Shown here one piece after another: positions 35,481 to 44,235 of a DNA stretch of 64,000 nucleotides; the stretch's first letter is position 1, and the number at the start of each line of letters is the position of its first letter. Source of the stretch: Marinobacter nauticus. GTDB taxonomy: Bacteria; Pseudomonadota; Gammaproteobacteria; Enterobacterales; Shewanellaceae. Made by a program: the position numbers and the translations under genes. The stretch lies in NCBI RefSeq assembly GCF_019801015.1, contig NZ_JAHVJZ010000007.1, positions 124,001 through 188,000 on the forward strand. Reading direction: 5' to 3'. Under the pieces are notes generated by a model that worked only from the letters and a program-made list of their open reading frames with translations, searched no databases and was not told the origin of the DNA.

Positions 35481-37253
35481 TCAACGAAACAGTTGGTCTG
35501 GATTCACCACCAACGCCCGGTAATGGGGGGAGTTGGTCTTATCCGAGATCACGTCGATCTCTACCTTAACCGCCTTGGTATCGTAGTCAATCTCGTTGAT
35601 TTTGCCGATGATGTTGCTGCCATCAAACAGATGAATGGAGCCACCGAACACGAACATGGTGTCACGATCGCTGCGGTACTCGGCGTTGGAGGTGATGGGG
35701 CTGAACCAGTCGTAACCGCGCTCTTTCCCATACTCCCACAGCTGCTGCACCGTGCCCTTCTGCTCGTCGATCTTGTACTCCACCGCACGACTGTAGCGCT
35801 CGGTTTTGAAGAACGGCTGACGGTAGTGGCGGCCATCGCCATTATCAAAAACCGTCAGGGTGCCCTTATCACTGATCCAGGCGGTATGTTGCGTGTAAGA
35901 GAAGTCGAAGCCCCCCTCACAGACGCCTTTGACGGTGCACTCCAACGGTTTGCCGTTGGCGTCCACCGGCGTCAGCAATTTGTCCGCCAGTTCGCCACTC
36001 CAGCCGATGCTGGCGCTGAGGATCCACTTCACCTGCTTGTCACGACCGATCTTGATGGCACTGGCCTGATGCCGCGGCGACACGATGATGCTGTCGTCAC
36101 TGGGGTCATAAGCGATGGAGTTGACGTGGGCCCAGTTACGGCCGGCTCCCACGCCCACCGCGTCGCCAAAGGGCGCGTCCGGTTCCAGCACCACCTCTTT
36201 GCCTTCCGCATCCACGTTACGGCTGATGCAGACGGCCGACGCGTCCAGCGCCTTGATCAGGTCATCACGCAGCGGGTCGAGGATCTCCGGCAGCACCCAG
36301 ACGTCCAGCAGATTGCCGCTCTTATCCACTTCAATGATGTGGTCACGCACGGTGTGCACCACCTGGCCGTCATCGCGCAGGTAGTTGCGCTTGGCCACCC
36401 GCAGCAGCACTGTGCCCTGAGGGGTTTCCACCGATTCGTGGGAAGCGTCGATAAAGCCACGGGGCAGCTTCTGCTGCTGGGCGAAACGGCCCAGCAGGTC
36501 CATCTCGTACCAGCGCTGGCCCTGAACAAAGGTGTAACTGCCGTCGGCGGTGGGATTAATGCCCATCAGGTAGCCGCGGCGATCCACGTCATGGCGCTTA
36601 CCGTCGTAGATGGCGTCCTGGCTGAGCCACCAGCGGTACTCCCCCTGGGTGTCGATCACGTAGGTCATCGGCACCGCATCAAAAGGCAGTGAGCCGCCTG
36701 CCGGGTTGGCGTCCAACAGGCCGGAGCTGGCGTCTTTCAGGGCGCCCCAGTGCAGGTCGGAACCCTGCGGCAGCAAGGTGTGGCTGTTCACCAGATAGAG
36801 GCGGTCCTCAAAGCCCGAGGCCACGGTTTTGACCTCAACCGGCTGCATTTCAGAAGTGGAGCGATTATCGATATAGCGGTTCTGAATGCCCCCGGTCAGG
36901 ATGGAGTAGGTCTCTTCCACCTTCTGGCCATCCAGGGTGTAACTCACCACGACGCTGTTGAGGTGATTGGCATAAAGGCCAAATACCGGGATGCCGTCGT
37001 GGGTCAGCAGGCTCTGACGACCCACCGGGTAATCGATGCTGACACCCTTAGGGCCTTTGCCCTGAACCGTCACATGCACATCAGAGATGGACTTGCCGGC
37101 CAACTCAATCAGGGCCGTCAGGGGAGCCGTGCCGTAAGGGTCCACCACAACGGAACCCAATTTGCCCACCGCTGGGGCGGGCGGCAAACTCACTGCCATC
37201 GCCGACCCCATGATCCCCATTGCCGCCATGGCAAGGACCACCCGCTTTAACAT
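35481..37253 (-). CDS. Periplasmic arylsulfate sulfotransferase (AssT-like)
   Basis: 590 residues, the size of E. coli AssT, with a signal peptide (MLKRVVLAMAAMGIMGSAMA). AssT moves sulfate from one phenol to another through a sulfo-histidine. Catalytic residues appear kept: DASHESV (His near 252 in AssT), AHVNSIAYD (here His376, Asn378), SPRHQ, and YTQHTAW, the nucleophile region. Two cysteines in ECTVKGVC fit the structural disulfide. The ATG at 37253 follows AGGAG. The usual dsbL-dsbI partners are absent here, so general Dsb oxidation must serve. Confidence 0.85.
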   Translation of the reverse strand: MLKRVVLAMAAMGIMGSAMAVSLPPAPAVGKLGSVVVDPYGTAPLTALIELAGKSISDVHVTVQGKGPKGVSIDYPVGRQSLLTHDGIPVFGLYANHLNSVVVSYTLDGQKVEETYSILTGGIQNRYIDNRSTSEMQPVEVKTVASGFEDRLYLVNSHTLLPQGSDLHWGALKDASSGLLDANPAGGSLPFDAVPMTYVIDTQGEYRWWLSQDAIYDGKRHDVDRRGYLMGINPTADGSYTFVQGQRWYEMDLLGRFAQQQKLPRGFIDASHESVETPQGTVLLRVAKRNYLRDDGQVVHTVRDHIIEVDKSGNLLDVWVLPEILDPLRDDLIKALDASAVCISRNVDAEGKEVVLEPDAPFGDAVGVGAGRNWAHVNSIAYDPSDDSIIVSPRHQASAIKIGRDKQVKWILSASIGWSGELADKLLTPVDANGKPLECTVKGVCEGGFDFSYTQHTAWISDKGTLTVFDNGDGRHYRQPFFKTERYSRAVEYKIDEQKGTVQQLWEYGKERGYDWFSPITSNAEYRSDRDTMFVFGGSIHLFDGSNIIGKINEIDYDTKAVKVEIDVISDKTNSPHYRALVVNPDQLFR

Positions 37254-37400
37254 GCTGCCACTCCTCAAAATCGGTTAACGCGCTACAAGCTAACCTCTTT
37301 TGAGTGGGACAATGGTGACCAGTGCCCGGCGTCCGGGTAAAAAAAATCAAACCTTGAGCCAGCGCACATCGCACTGGCTGAGAAAGCGGCGGGGCGGCGA

Positions 37401-38099
37401 TTAAAACGGCACTTTCATGGCCTGACAGAGAAAGCGCATAAAGGGATCGGCCCCGATAAAGGCGTCTTCCATCCGGTCCAAGAGCGCTTCCCCCATCACC
37501 TCGTCATCGCTCAACGGCATCATCCCGATGAAGTCTTTGCGCTTCAGATCTTCCAGCTGGGGGTGGTCCTTGTCATAGCCTTTGGGCGGACGAACCAGGC
37601 TGGAGCCGGACAGCGTAAAGCGGCTGCAGAACTCGCCATCGTCCCGGGCTGCCAGCCAGCGGATGGAGGAACGGTCGATCGCTTCCCGGATCGCCGCCAG
37701 CGCTTTGGGTTCCGGACGCCAGCAGCCCACCCCCAGCATGCAGTGTCCCGGCTCAATATGGAGGTAGTAGCCCGGGGCGTGCACATCTTTGCCCAGGTCA
37801 TGGCGAAACTGGATGCCAATATTGGTTTTGATGGGGGTTTTATCGGCGGAAAAACGGGTATCACGATAGGGCCGCATCAGCGACCCGCCCACCTTCTTCG
37901 CGTCCGCCCGGAAACGGGGAGCAAACTCCGCCAGGCGGGGAGCAAAACTGGCGATCAGATCCAGCGCCGGGCCACGCACCGTGTCTTCGTAGCGCGCTTT
38001 GTTGGCGTTGAACCAGTCGCGGCGGTTGTTGGCACTCAGCTCGCGCAGAAAAGCGAGGGTTTCCGGGCGAATATACGGGCTCACAGGCTGACTCCCCAT
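37401..38099 (-). CDS. DUF2461 (TIGR02453) family protein
   Basis: 232 residues with the family motifs FLRELSANNRRDWFNANKARYE near the start, PYRDTRFSADKTPIKTNIG near residue 80, and PGYYLHIEPGHCMLGVG. DUF2461 proteins are widespread and uncharacterised. I chose the ATG at 38099 because the added upstream residues (to 38168) do not fit the family. It reads divergently from the EF-G paralogue, with 169 bases between start codons, and downstream of it lies only the start region of the sulfotransferase gene. Confidence 0.85.
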   Translation of the reverse strand: MGSQPVSPYIRPETLAFLRELSANNRRDWFNANKARYEDTVRGPALDLIASFAPRLAEFAPRFRADAKKVGGSLMRPYRDTRFSADKTPIKTNIGIQFRHDLGKDVHAPGYYLHIEPGHCMLGVGCWRPEPKALAAIREAIDRSSIRWLAARDDGEFCSRFTLSGSSLVRPPKGYDKDHPQLEDLKRKDFIGMMPLSDDEVMGEALLDRMEDAFIGADPFMRFLCQAMKVPF

Positions 38100-38268
38100 A
38101 GACGATCTATGCTCAATCTTACTCTCCCCAGACTCCTGTGTAAGGGACCCAGGCCACTGAGGAATCATTGAGATCAGAACAGAACCTGATCCCGGTCAAA
38201 TCCTAGCCATTGATGCCCCCCTATAGTCAAGGGTGCACCTGATGGATTTAGGACAACAGGAGGCATTC

Positions 38269-40299
38269 ATGCCCGAGCATCGCATCGAACAGATAAGGAA
38301 TGCGGCTCTGATGGGCCATAGTGGCAGCGGCAAATCCACCTTGCTGGAAGCCCTGCTCTATGGCGCCAGAGCCATCAGTCAACGCGGCAGGGTCGAGGAC
38401 GGCACTAACCATGCCGATTTCACCCCCCAGGAAAAAGCCCACCACCACAGCCTGGAAGCGTCTTTCCTCTCCCTCGACCACCACGACACTCACATCAATC
38501 TTATCGACACCCCCGGACTGCCGGATTTCTTCGGCCGCGCCCAACTCGCCATGCCAGCCGTCGAAAGCATTTTGCTGGTGATCAACGCCGCCCGCGGCAT
38601 CGAACCGATCGCCCAGCGGGCGTTTGAAGAGGCCCGTCGGCAGGGCAAGTCGATTCTGATCGTCATCAGTCAGATGGATGGCAACGAGCGTCAGCTGGAA
38701 AGCGTGCTGGAACAGATTCAAACCCAGTTTGGTCACGGCTGTCTGCCACTGAACCTGCCCAATGCCGAAGGCAATGGTGTGGTGGATTGCTACTTCAATC
38801 CCGATTACGACACCCCCACCCTGTTTGGCGACATCCGCACCAGCCACGACGCCCTGATCGACACCGTGGTGGAGCAGGATGAAGCCCTGATGGAGATCTA
38901 CCTGGAGCAGGAAGAGTCGCTCACACCGGAGCAGCTGCACGCACCCCTGGAAGCGGCGCTGCGTCAGGGTGTTCTGGTGCCCGTCAGCTTTGCCAGCGCG
39001 GAAAAGCAGGTCGGCATCAACCATCTGCTTCAGATCCTGGACCAGGTACTGCCCAATCCTCAGGAAGCCAACCCACCGCAGTTTGTTAACGGCTGGGGCG
39101 ACGACGCGGAGCCGGTCGAACTGACGCTGGATGAAGCCGGACATCTGTTGGCTCATGTGTTCCGGGTCAGTATCGACCCCTATGTGGGCCGCCTGGGCGT
39201 ATTCCGCATCCATCAGGGTGTGATGCGCACCGGTCAAAAGCTGTTTATCGGCGCCGACCGTAAGCCGGTCAAAGTCACCCACCTGATGAAACTGCAGGGC
39301 AAAGAGCAGATCGAGGTAAACAGTGCCGGCCCCGGTGACATCGTGGCGCTGGCCAAGATCGACGGACTGGAAGTGGGCGCCATCCTTCATGACCACCATG
39401 AAGAGGACAACTTCCATATGGTGGACATGAACCTGCCTCAACCGCTGTTTGGTCTGGCTGTGCGGCCAAAACGTCGCGGCGATGAGCAGAAACTGGCGGA
39501 GGTGCTGCACAAGCTGGTGGCCGAAGACCCCAGCCTGCAGATCAGCCATGACGGGGCGGACAACGAAACCGTATTGCAGGGGCTGGGGGATCTGCACGTT
39601 CAGATCGCCCTGGAGAAAGCCCAGCAGGTGTTCAATCTGGATATGGACACGCAGAAGCCGTCCGTGGCCTACCGGGAGACCGTCACCGGCTCTGCCGAAG
39701 CCCGCTATCGTCATAAGAAACAGACCGGCGGTGCCGGCCAGTTTGGCGAAGTGCATCTGATGATTGAGCCGCTGCCGCGGGGCACCGGCTTCCAGTTCGC
39801 CTCCAAAGTGGTGGGCGGCGCCATCCCCAGCCAGTTCATTCCCGCCATTGAGAAAGGCGTGAAAGAAGCGATGCATGAAGGGGTGCTGGCCGGCTTCCCG
39901 ATGCAGGACATCAAGGTGGTGGTACTGGATGGCAAACACCATCCGGTGGACTCCAAGGAGATCGCCTTCCATATGGCCGGTAAGAAAGCGTTCCTGGAAG
40001 CGGTGATGGCCGCCACTCCGGTACTGCTGGAACCCATTGTCGATATGCACGTTCAGGTGCATCAGGACAAGATGGGCGACGTCACCGGCGATCTGAGCGC
40101 CCACCGTGCCATGGTGTGCGGCACCCAGGCCCTGGCCAATCAACAGGTGGACATCAACGCCGAAGCGCCACTGGCCGCCCTGGATGACTACGCCACCCGC
40201 CTCAAGGCGATGACCGGCGGGGAAGGCCAACTCTCCATGGCATTCAGCCGCTACGAGGTGGTGCCACCCAATGTGCAGCAACAACTGATCGCCCACTAA
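38269..40299 (+). CDS. EF-G-like translational GTPase (FusA2 type)
   Basis: 676 residues with all EF-G domains, but clearly a paralogue of fusA. G1 is GHSGSGKST where EF-G has AHIDAGKT; switch I lacks the RGITI motif; G3 is DTPGLPDF; G4 reads SQMD instead of NKxD. Domain IV and the C-terminus are EF-G like (GGAGQFGEVHL, FSRYEVVP). Proteins of this group (FusA2, EF-G2) exist in many bacteria and their role is debated. The ATG at 38269 follows ACAGGAGGC; upstream in-frame starts lack this site. A terminator follows at 40314. Confidence 0.85.
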   Translation: MPEHRIEQIRNAALMGHSGSGKSTLLEALLYGARAISQRGRVEDGTNHADFTPQEKAHHHSLEASFLSLDHHDTHINLIDTPGLPDFFGRAQLAMPAVESILLVINAARGIEPIAQRAFEEARRQGKSILIVISQMDGNERQLESVLEQIQTQFGHGCLPLNLPNAEGNGVVDCYFNPDYDTPTLFGDIRTSHDALIDTVVEQDEALMEIYLEQEESLTPEQLHAPLEAALRQGVLVPVSFASAEKQVGINHLLQILDQVLPNPQEANPPQFVNGWGDDAEPVELTLDEAGHLLAHVFRVSIDPYVGRLGVFRIHQGVMRTGQKLFIGADRKPVKVTHLMKLQGKEQIEVNSAGPGDIVALAKIDGLEVGAILHDHHEEDNFHMVDMNLPQPLFGLAVRPKRRGDEQKLAEVLHKLVAEDPSLQISHDGADNETVLQGLGDLHVQIALEKAQQVFNLDMDTQKPSVAYRETVTGSAEARYRHKKQTGGAGQFGEVHLMIEPLPRGTGFQFASKVVGGAIPSQFIPAIEKGVKEAMHEGVLAGFPMQDIKVVVLDGKHHPVDSKEIAFHMAGKKAFLEAVMAATPVLLEPIVDMHVQVHQDKMGDVTGDLSAHRAMVCGTQALANQQVDINAEAPLAALDDYATRLKAMTGGEGQLSMAFSRYEVVPPNVQQQLIAH

Positions 40300-40313
40300 G
40301 GAGGGCAATCTCC

Positions 40314-40346
40314 TGCGGCGGCCGAAAGGCCGCCGCTTGTTTTTGT
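40314..40346 (+). terminator. Rho-independent terminator after the EF-G paralogue
   Basis: GCGGCGGCC, loop GAAA, GGCCGCCGC, then TTGTTTTTG. Confidence 0.85.
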
Positions 40347-40396
40347 CCGCTGCCCCACCTAGAGTCTCCCCAATTCCAACCGCTTAGGACCGCACC

Positions 40397-41422
40397 ATGA
40401 AAGCTTGTCTGGCTCTGCTTGCAGCTCTCACCGTTTCACTGCCTCTGGCCGCCGAAGAGCACAACCCCGATGCACTGTTCGCCATCAAAGATCTGAAAAT
40501 CGGTCAGGTGAGTGACACCGAGGGGCTGACCGGCGTCACCGTGCTCCGTTTCGATAAGGGGGCCACCGCTTCGGTGGACGTGCGCGGGGCCGCACCCGGC
40601 ACCCGGGAAACCGACCTGCTCAAGCCGGAGAATCTGGTGGATAAGGTCCACGCCATTGTGCTCTCCGGTGGCAGTGCCTTCGGTCTGGACGCCATGAGCG
40701 GGGTGGCCCGCCAACTGGAGGCCGATGGAATCGGCTTTAATACCGGTGTGGCCCGGGTGCCCATCGTTACCGGCGCCGTGCTGTTTGATCTGGTGGTGGG
40801 GGATCCCAAAGCCCGTCCTGATGCCGGAATGGGCGCATTGGCCGCCCGCAGCGCCAGCCGTTCCGGACTCAAAGAGGGCAATGTGGGCGCCGGCACCGGC
40901 GCCAGTGTCGGAAAGATCCGCGGCATGGAGTATGCCACCAAGTCCGGGCTGGGGGTCTACAGCGTGCAGTTGGATAACGGCCTGGTGGTGGGCGCCATTG
41001 TGGCGGTCAATGCCTGGGGTGACGTGTACAACCGGGATGGCACCATTCTGGCCGGCACCCGGGACGACAAAGGGTTTGTGCCCGGCACAGCACTCATCTT
41101 CCAGGGTGCCAATGAGCCCGGATTTGTCGGCAAGAACACCACCATCGGTGCCATCGTCACTAACGCCACCTTGACCAAGTCCGAAGCCCTGAAAGTGGCC
41201 CAGATGGCCCATGACGGCTACGCCCGGGCCATCCGGCCAGTGCACACCATGAACGACGGTGACGCCATCTTTGCCGCAGGCACCGGCGAGATTGGCAGCG
41301 TCAACATCAACACTCTGGGGGTGATCGCCGCCGAGGTGATGGAAACCGCCATCCACCGCGCCGTGATGGCCGCCGAGAGCGCAGGTGGCCTGCCGGCACT
41401 CAGTGAGGTCGGCGGGCAATAA
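40397..41422 (+). CDS. Exported P1-family (S58, DmpA-like) peptidase
   Basis: 341 residues. A signal peptide ends near LAAEE, so unlike most characterised members (DmpA, BapA) this one should be periplasmic. The S58 fold is clear: LSGGSAFGLDAMSGV near residue 92, GAGTGASVGKI near 162, and KNTTIGAIVTNATLTK near 250, where autocleavage before a Thr would expose the nucleophile. PVHTMNDGDAIFAAGTG completes the active site. These enzymes are aminopeptidases with broad or beta-peptide specificity. The gene stands alone between a terminator and a dedA-like gene. Confidence 0.85.
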   Translation: MKACLALLAALTVSLPLAAEEHNPDALFAIKDLKIGQVSDTEGLTGVTVLRFDKGATASVDVRGAAPGTRETDLLKPENLVDKVHAIVLSGGSAFGLDAMSGVARQLEADGIGFNTGVARVPIVTGAVLFDLVVGDPKARPDAGMGALAARSASRSGLKEGNVGAGTGASVGKIRGMEYATKSGLGVYSVQLDNGLVVGAIVAVNAWGDVYNRDGTILAGTRDDKGFVPGTALIFQGANEPGFVGKNTTIGAIVTNATLTKSEALKVAQMAHDGYARAIRPVHTMNDGDAIFAAGTGEIGSVNINTLGVIAAEVMETAIHRAVMAAESAGGLPALSEVGGQ

Positions 41423-41552
41423 CCCCGCGTCATACGGCCGCCCGGACGCGACTTCGGGCGGCTGACCTCGCTTCATCCGAGATGAACAAATGATCATCCG
41501 TAGGGCTTGGGTATTGCCGTATCATGGCCTCTTTGCCCCAGCCGCCAACGCC

Positions 41553-42167
41553 ATGTTTCATACCCTGCAAACCCTGGTCACCGACCTCAGTCCCTATCTG
41601 CACCAGTACGGCTATCTGCTGCTGTTTGTTGCCATCGCTGTAGAGGGATTTGGGGTGCCCGCGCCGGGCCAGGCCCTGTTGATGGTGGCCGGCGTGCTGG
41701 CGGCCGATGGCGAGCTGTCTTTGCAGTGGATTGTTATCGTGGCTGCCGCCAGCGCCTTTATCGGCAACCTGGTGGGTTACGTGCTGGGGTCGCGGGGTGA
41801 CGATCTGTTGCGCCGAAAAGGCTGGATATCCCAATCCACCGAAGCCCGGCTGCACCGCTTTATCGAAAAGTACGGCATCGCCGTGCTGCTGTTCAGCCGC
41901 TTTATTGAAGGGCTGAAACAAACCATGGCACTGGGCTGCGGGCTGGCCAAGATGCCGCTGAATACCTTCCTGCTGGGTAACGCCCTGGCCACCGCCGTCT
42001 GGGTGGCGGTGTTTGGCCTGGGCCCGGCCCTGCTCTGGCATGAGAAAGTGCCGTTGATGCGATTTTACCAGGCTCACGAAGCGCTCACCTGGAGCCTCGG
42101 CCTCAGCGTACTGGGACTGTTGGCCTTGGCCTTCTGGCTGCTCCCCCGCGCCAACCCGTTTCGCTGA
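41553..42167 (+). CDS. DedA-family membrane protein
   Basis: 204 residues if it starts at 41553. An ATG at 41490 gives 225 residues and cannot be excluded; neither has a clear ribosome site. The core YGYLLLFVAIAVEGFGVPAPGQ, then GNLVGYVLGSRGDDLL and FSRFIEGLKQTMALGCGLAKM, are the DedA motifs: an acidic/GxPxPGE-type loop and F-x-R-F-x-x-G. DedA proteins include undecaprenyl-phosphate and phospholipid flippases. Four to five membrane segments are visible. A bidirectional terminator separates it from the nnrU-like gene. Confidence 0.82.
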   Translation: MFHTLQTLVTDLSPYLHQYGYLLLFVAIAVEGFGVPAPGQALLMVAGVLAADGELSLQWIVIVAAASAFIGNLVGYVLGSRGDDLLRRKGWISQSTEARLHRFIEKYGIAVLLFSRFIEGLKQTMALGCGLAKMPLNTFLLGNALATAVWVAVFGLGPALLWHEKVPLMRFYQAHEALTWSLGLSVLGLLALAFWLLPRANPFR

Positions 42168-42170
42168 CAC

Positions 42171-42201
42171 AAAAAAGGCGCCCTGACGGCGCCTTTTTGA
42201 T
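42171..42201. terminator. Bidirectional terminator between dedA-like and nnrU-like genes
   Basis: AAAAAAGGCGCC, a loop near CTGAC, GGCGCCTTTTTG. Confidence 0.85.
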
Positions 42202-42211
42202 GACCGGAAGC

Positions 42212-42757
42212 TTAACGCCCCATCACAGCGACCCCGAACAAATAGGGGTGCGCCAACAGCAAACCGACATAAACTGTCAACGCCACCACGGCCACAAGCA
42301 ACTCGTGGCGACCGGTGTAGTCGGTCCGGCGCTGGCTGCGCGAACGGGCAATCGCCAGCAGGCTGTAAAGCGTAAAACCGCCAAACAGGATCAGGGAGGC
42401 CAGGTCGCCATTCGCCAGCAGGTGGGCCACCGCCCAGATCACCACCGACCACAACATCGGGTTGGGGGTCAGCCCTTTGAGCTTGCCCCCCAGCAGGTAG
42501 GTGACCATCAGGTAGCAACTGGCCAGCATCATCAGGGGCGCCAGATGGCGGGTCCACACCGGCGGCAACCAGACCGACACATAGCCGGACTGCGTTTCCC
42601 CCCACCCTACCGCCACCAGTGCGGCCAGGGAAGCCAGAGCAAACAGCGCTTTGTAAAGCGTCTCACCCAATGCCCCCGCCAGTTTATCCCGCACCGCGGT
42701 GCCCGGTATCAGGTGCAGCGCAATAAACGCCACCATTCCCAGGGTTAAGGCGACCAT
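42212..42757 (-). CDS. NnrU-family membrane protein
   Basis: 181 residues with about five hydrophobic segments and the NnrU signature (HLIPGTAVRDKL near the start, then HLAPLMMLASCYLMV and NPMLWSVVIWAVAHLLANGD). NnrU was named from nitric-oxide and nitrite reduction clusters; related plant and bacterial proteins act in carotenoid isomerisation (Z-ISO). Neither context is present here. A good ribosome site (GGAGGACAGC) precedes the ATG, and the gene follows the M16 lipoprotein by 23 bases, so it may be co-transcribed with it. Confidence 0.82.
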   Translation of the reverse strand: MVALTLGMVAFIALHLIPGTAVRDKLAGALGETLYKALFALASLAALVAVGWGETQSGYVSVWLPPVWTRHLAPLMMLASCYLMVTYLLGGKLKGLTPNPMLWSVVIWAVAHLLANGDLASLILFGGFTLYSLLAIARSRSQRRTDYTGRHELLVAVVALTVYVGLLLAHPYLFGVAVMGR

Positions 42758-42780
42758 GCTGTCCTCCTAGAACGCGGTAT

Positions 42781-44235
42781 TCAGAACCAGAAGCCGTGGG
42801 CGCTGATCGCCACTTCCGCCACGTCACCGTACTGGGCCGCGACATCCCGGATGGCATCCGCCTGACCCACCAGCACAAACTGTAGATCGTTCCGGGGGAA
42901 GTACTTGGCCACCAGAGCCTGAGCCTGCTCCAGGGTCAGGGCATCCACCTGGGCCTGGAAGGCGTTGACCTGGTCATCGGTCAGGTCATACAGATACATC
43001 TGACCCAACAAGCCGCCCAGCTGGCCTGCCGTCTCGTAACGGGGCGGGAACTGGCCCTTCACGTAAGCCTTGGCGGACGCCAGCGTCGCTTCGTCAATGC
43101 CCTGGTTCCACAGGCGCTCATAGGTCTTCAGTGCCAGATCGATCGCCGCTTGGGTATTTTCCGTGGCGGTGAAGGTGCTGATCTGGAAGCTGCCGGCCTC
43201 ACTGTAGCTGGTAAAGCCGGAGCGGGCGCCGTAGGTCAGGCCGGCGTTCACCCGCAGCTCGTCGTTGAGCCAGGAGGTGAAACGGCCACCCAGAATGGTG
43301 TTGATCACCTGCAGGCCCACGTAGTCCGGGTTATCCCGGGCCACACCTGCGCCACCAATCAGGAAGGTGGTTTCCCGGGCATCCGGTTTGTCCACCAACA
43401 GCACCCGCGGCCCCTGCGCCGCTTTTACCGGTTGATTCAGTTTGGGGGCGGTCGGGGTGTCGCCATCGCGCCAGCTGCCAAAGCGCTGCTCAATCGCCTT
43501 TTTCATGCTGTCCGCATCGAAATCCCCACTCACCACCAGAGCCGTGTTACGCGGCTGATACCAGCTGCCATGGAACATCCGCAGGTCAAACGCGTCCAGC
43601 TGCGCCAGTCGTGCGCCGTCACCCACAGTGGTATTGGCGTAAGGGTGGTCACCGTAGTAGAGCATATCGAAGTACTGGCGAATCACCTGACGGGGGCTCT
43701 CTTTCTGCTGAGCCAGCATCGCCACGTAACGGTCCCGGGCCTTATTCACTTCCTTACCCGGGAAGCTGGGGCGCTGAACCACATCGGCAATCAGGTCCAG
43801 CATCACGTCTGTGTCTTTGGCCAGGAAACGGGCACTGACCGTTGTCCCTTCTTTGCCGGCGTAGCTCTCCAGACTGGCACCCAGACCATCCACGGTGGCT
43901 TCCAGCTCCGCCTTATCGGTTTTGGCGGTGCCCAGCAGCAAGCCTTCAGCGGTCAGGGCCGCCAGGCCCGGCTCGCTGTCGTTAACGGCTCCGGCCCGAA
44001 TCACCGCGCGGACATTGATCACCGGCACCTGGTCACGCGCCATCAGGTAGACCGTCAGACCATTGTCCAGCTTGAGCATCTGGTACTCGGGCAAGGCAAA
44101 CTTCGGAGTCGGGGTGGCCGCCACCGGCACCGGAGACGGCGTCACATTGGTGGATTGGGTCGATTCAACCGGCGCCTGGGTGGCAGTACAGCCGGCCATC
44201 ACCAGCGCGCTCAACAGCATCATCTTGGCTTTCAT
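42781..44235 (-). CDS. M16-family peptidase-like lipoprotein, probably catalytically inactive partner
   Basis: 484 residues. Lipobox LVMAGC with Cys16, so it is a lipoprotein, followed by a Pro/Thr-rich linker. The M16 fold is recognisable (VRAVIRAGAVNDSEPGLAALTAEGLLLGT, LVVSGDFDADSMKKAI, GLTYGARSGFTSYSEAGSF), but the zinc motif HxxEH is replaced by ALTAEG, so it cannot bind zinc there. It overlaps by four bases with an upstream M16 gene that keeps the motif. Pairs of an active and an inactive half are known for this family, the inactive one binding substrate. Confidence 0.85.
   Translation of the reverse strand: MKAKMMLLSALVMAGCTATQAPVESTQSTNVTPSPVPVAATPTPKFALPEYQMLKLDNGLTVYLMARDQVPVINVRAVIRAGAVNDSEPGLAALTAEGLLLGTAKTDKAELEATVDGLGASLESYAGKEGTTVSARFLAKDTDVMLDLIADVVQRPSFPGKEVNKARDRYVAMLAQQKESPRQVIRQYFDMLYYGDHPYANTTVGDGARLAQLDAFDLRMFHGSWYQPRNTALVVSGDFDADSMKKAIEQRFGSWRDGDTPTAPKLNQPVKAAQGPRVLLVDKPDARETTFLIGGAGVARDNPDYVGLQVINTILGGRFTSWLNDELRVNAGLTYGARSGFTSYSEAGSFQISTFTATENTQAAIDLALKTYERLWNQGIDEATLASAKAYVKGQFPPRYETAGQLGGLLGQMYLYDLTDDQVNAFQAQVDALTLEQAQALVAKYFPRNDLQFVLVGQADAIRDVAAQYGDVAEVAISAHGFWF

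Noticed and set aside
35352-36692. 446-codon plus-strand frame opposite the arylsulfate sulfotransferase
   Set aside because: The minus strand has a signal peptide and AssT catalytic residues; the plus frame is compositionally a shadow.
38248-40308. 686-codon open frame antisense to the EF-G paralogue
   Set aside because: Antisense shadow of a real gene with intact EF-G domains; composition is typical of a complementary reading frame.
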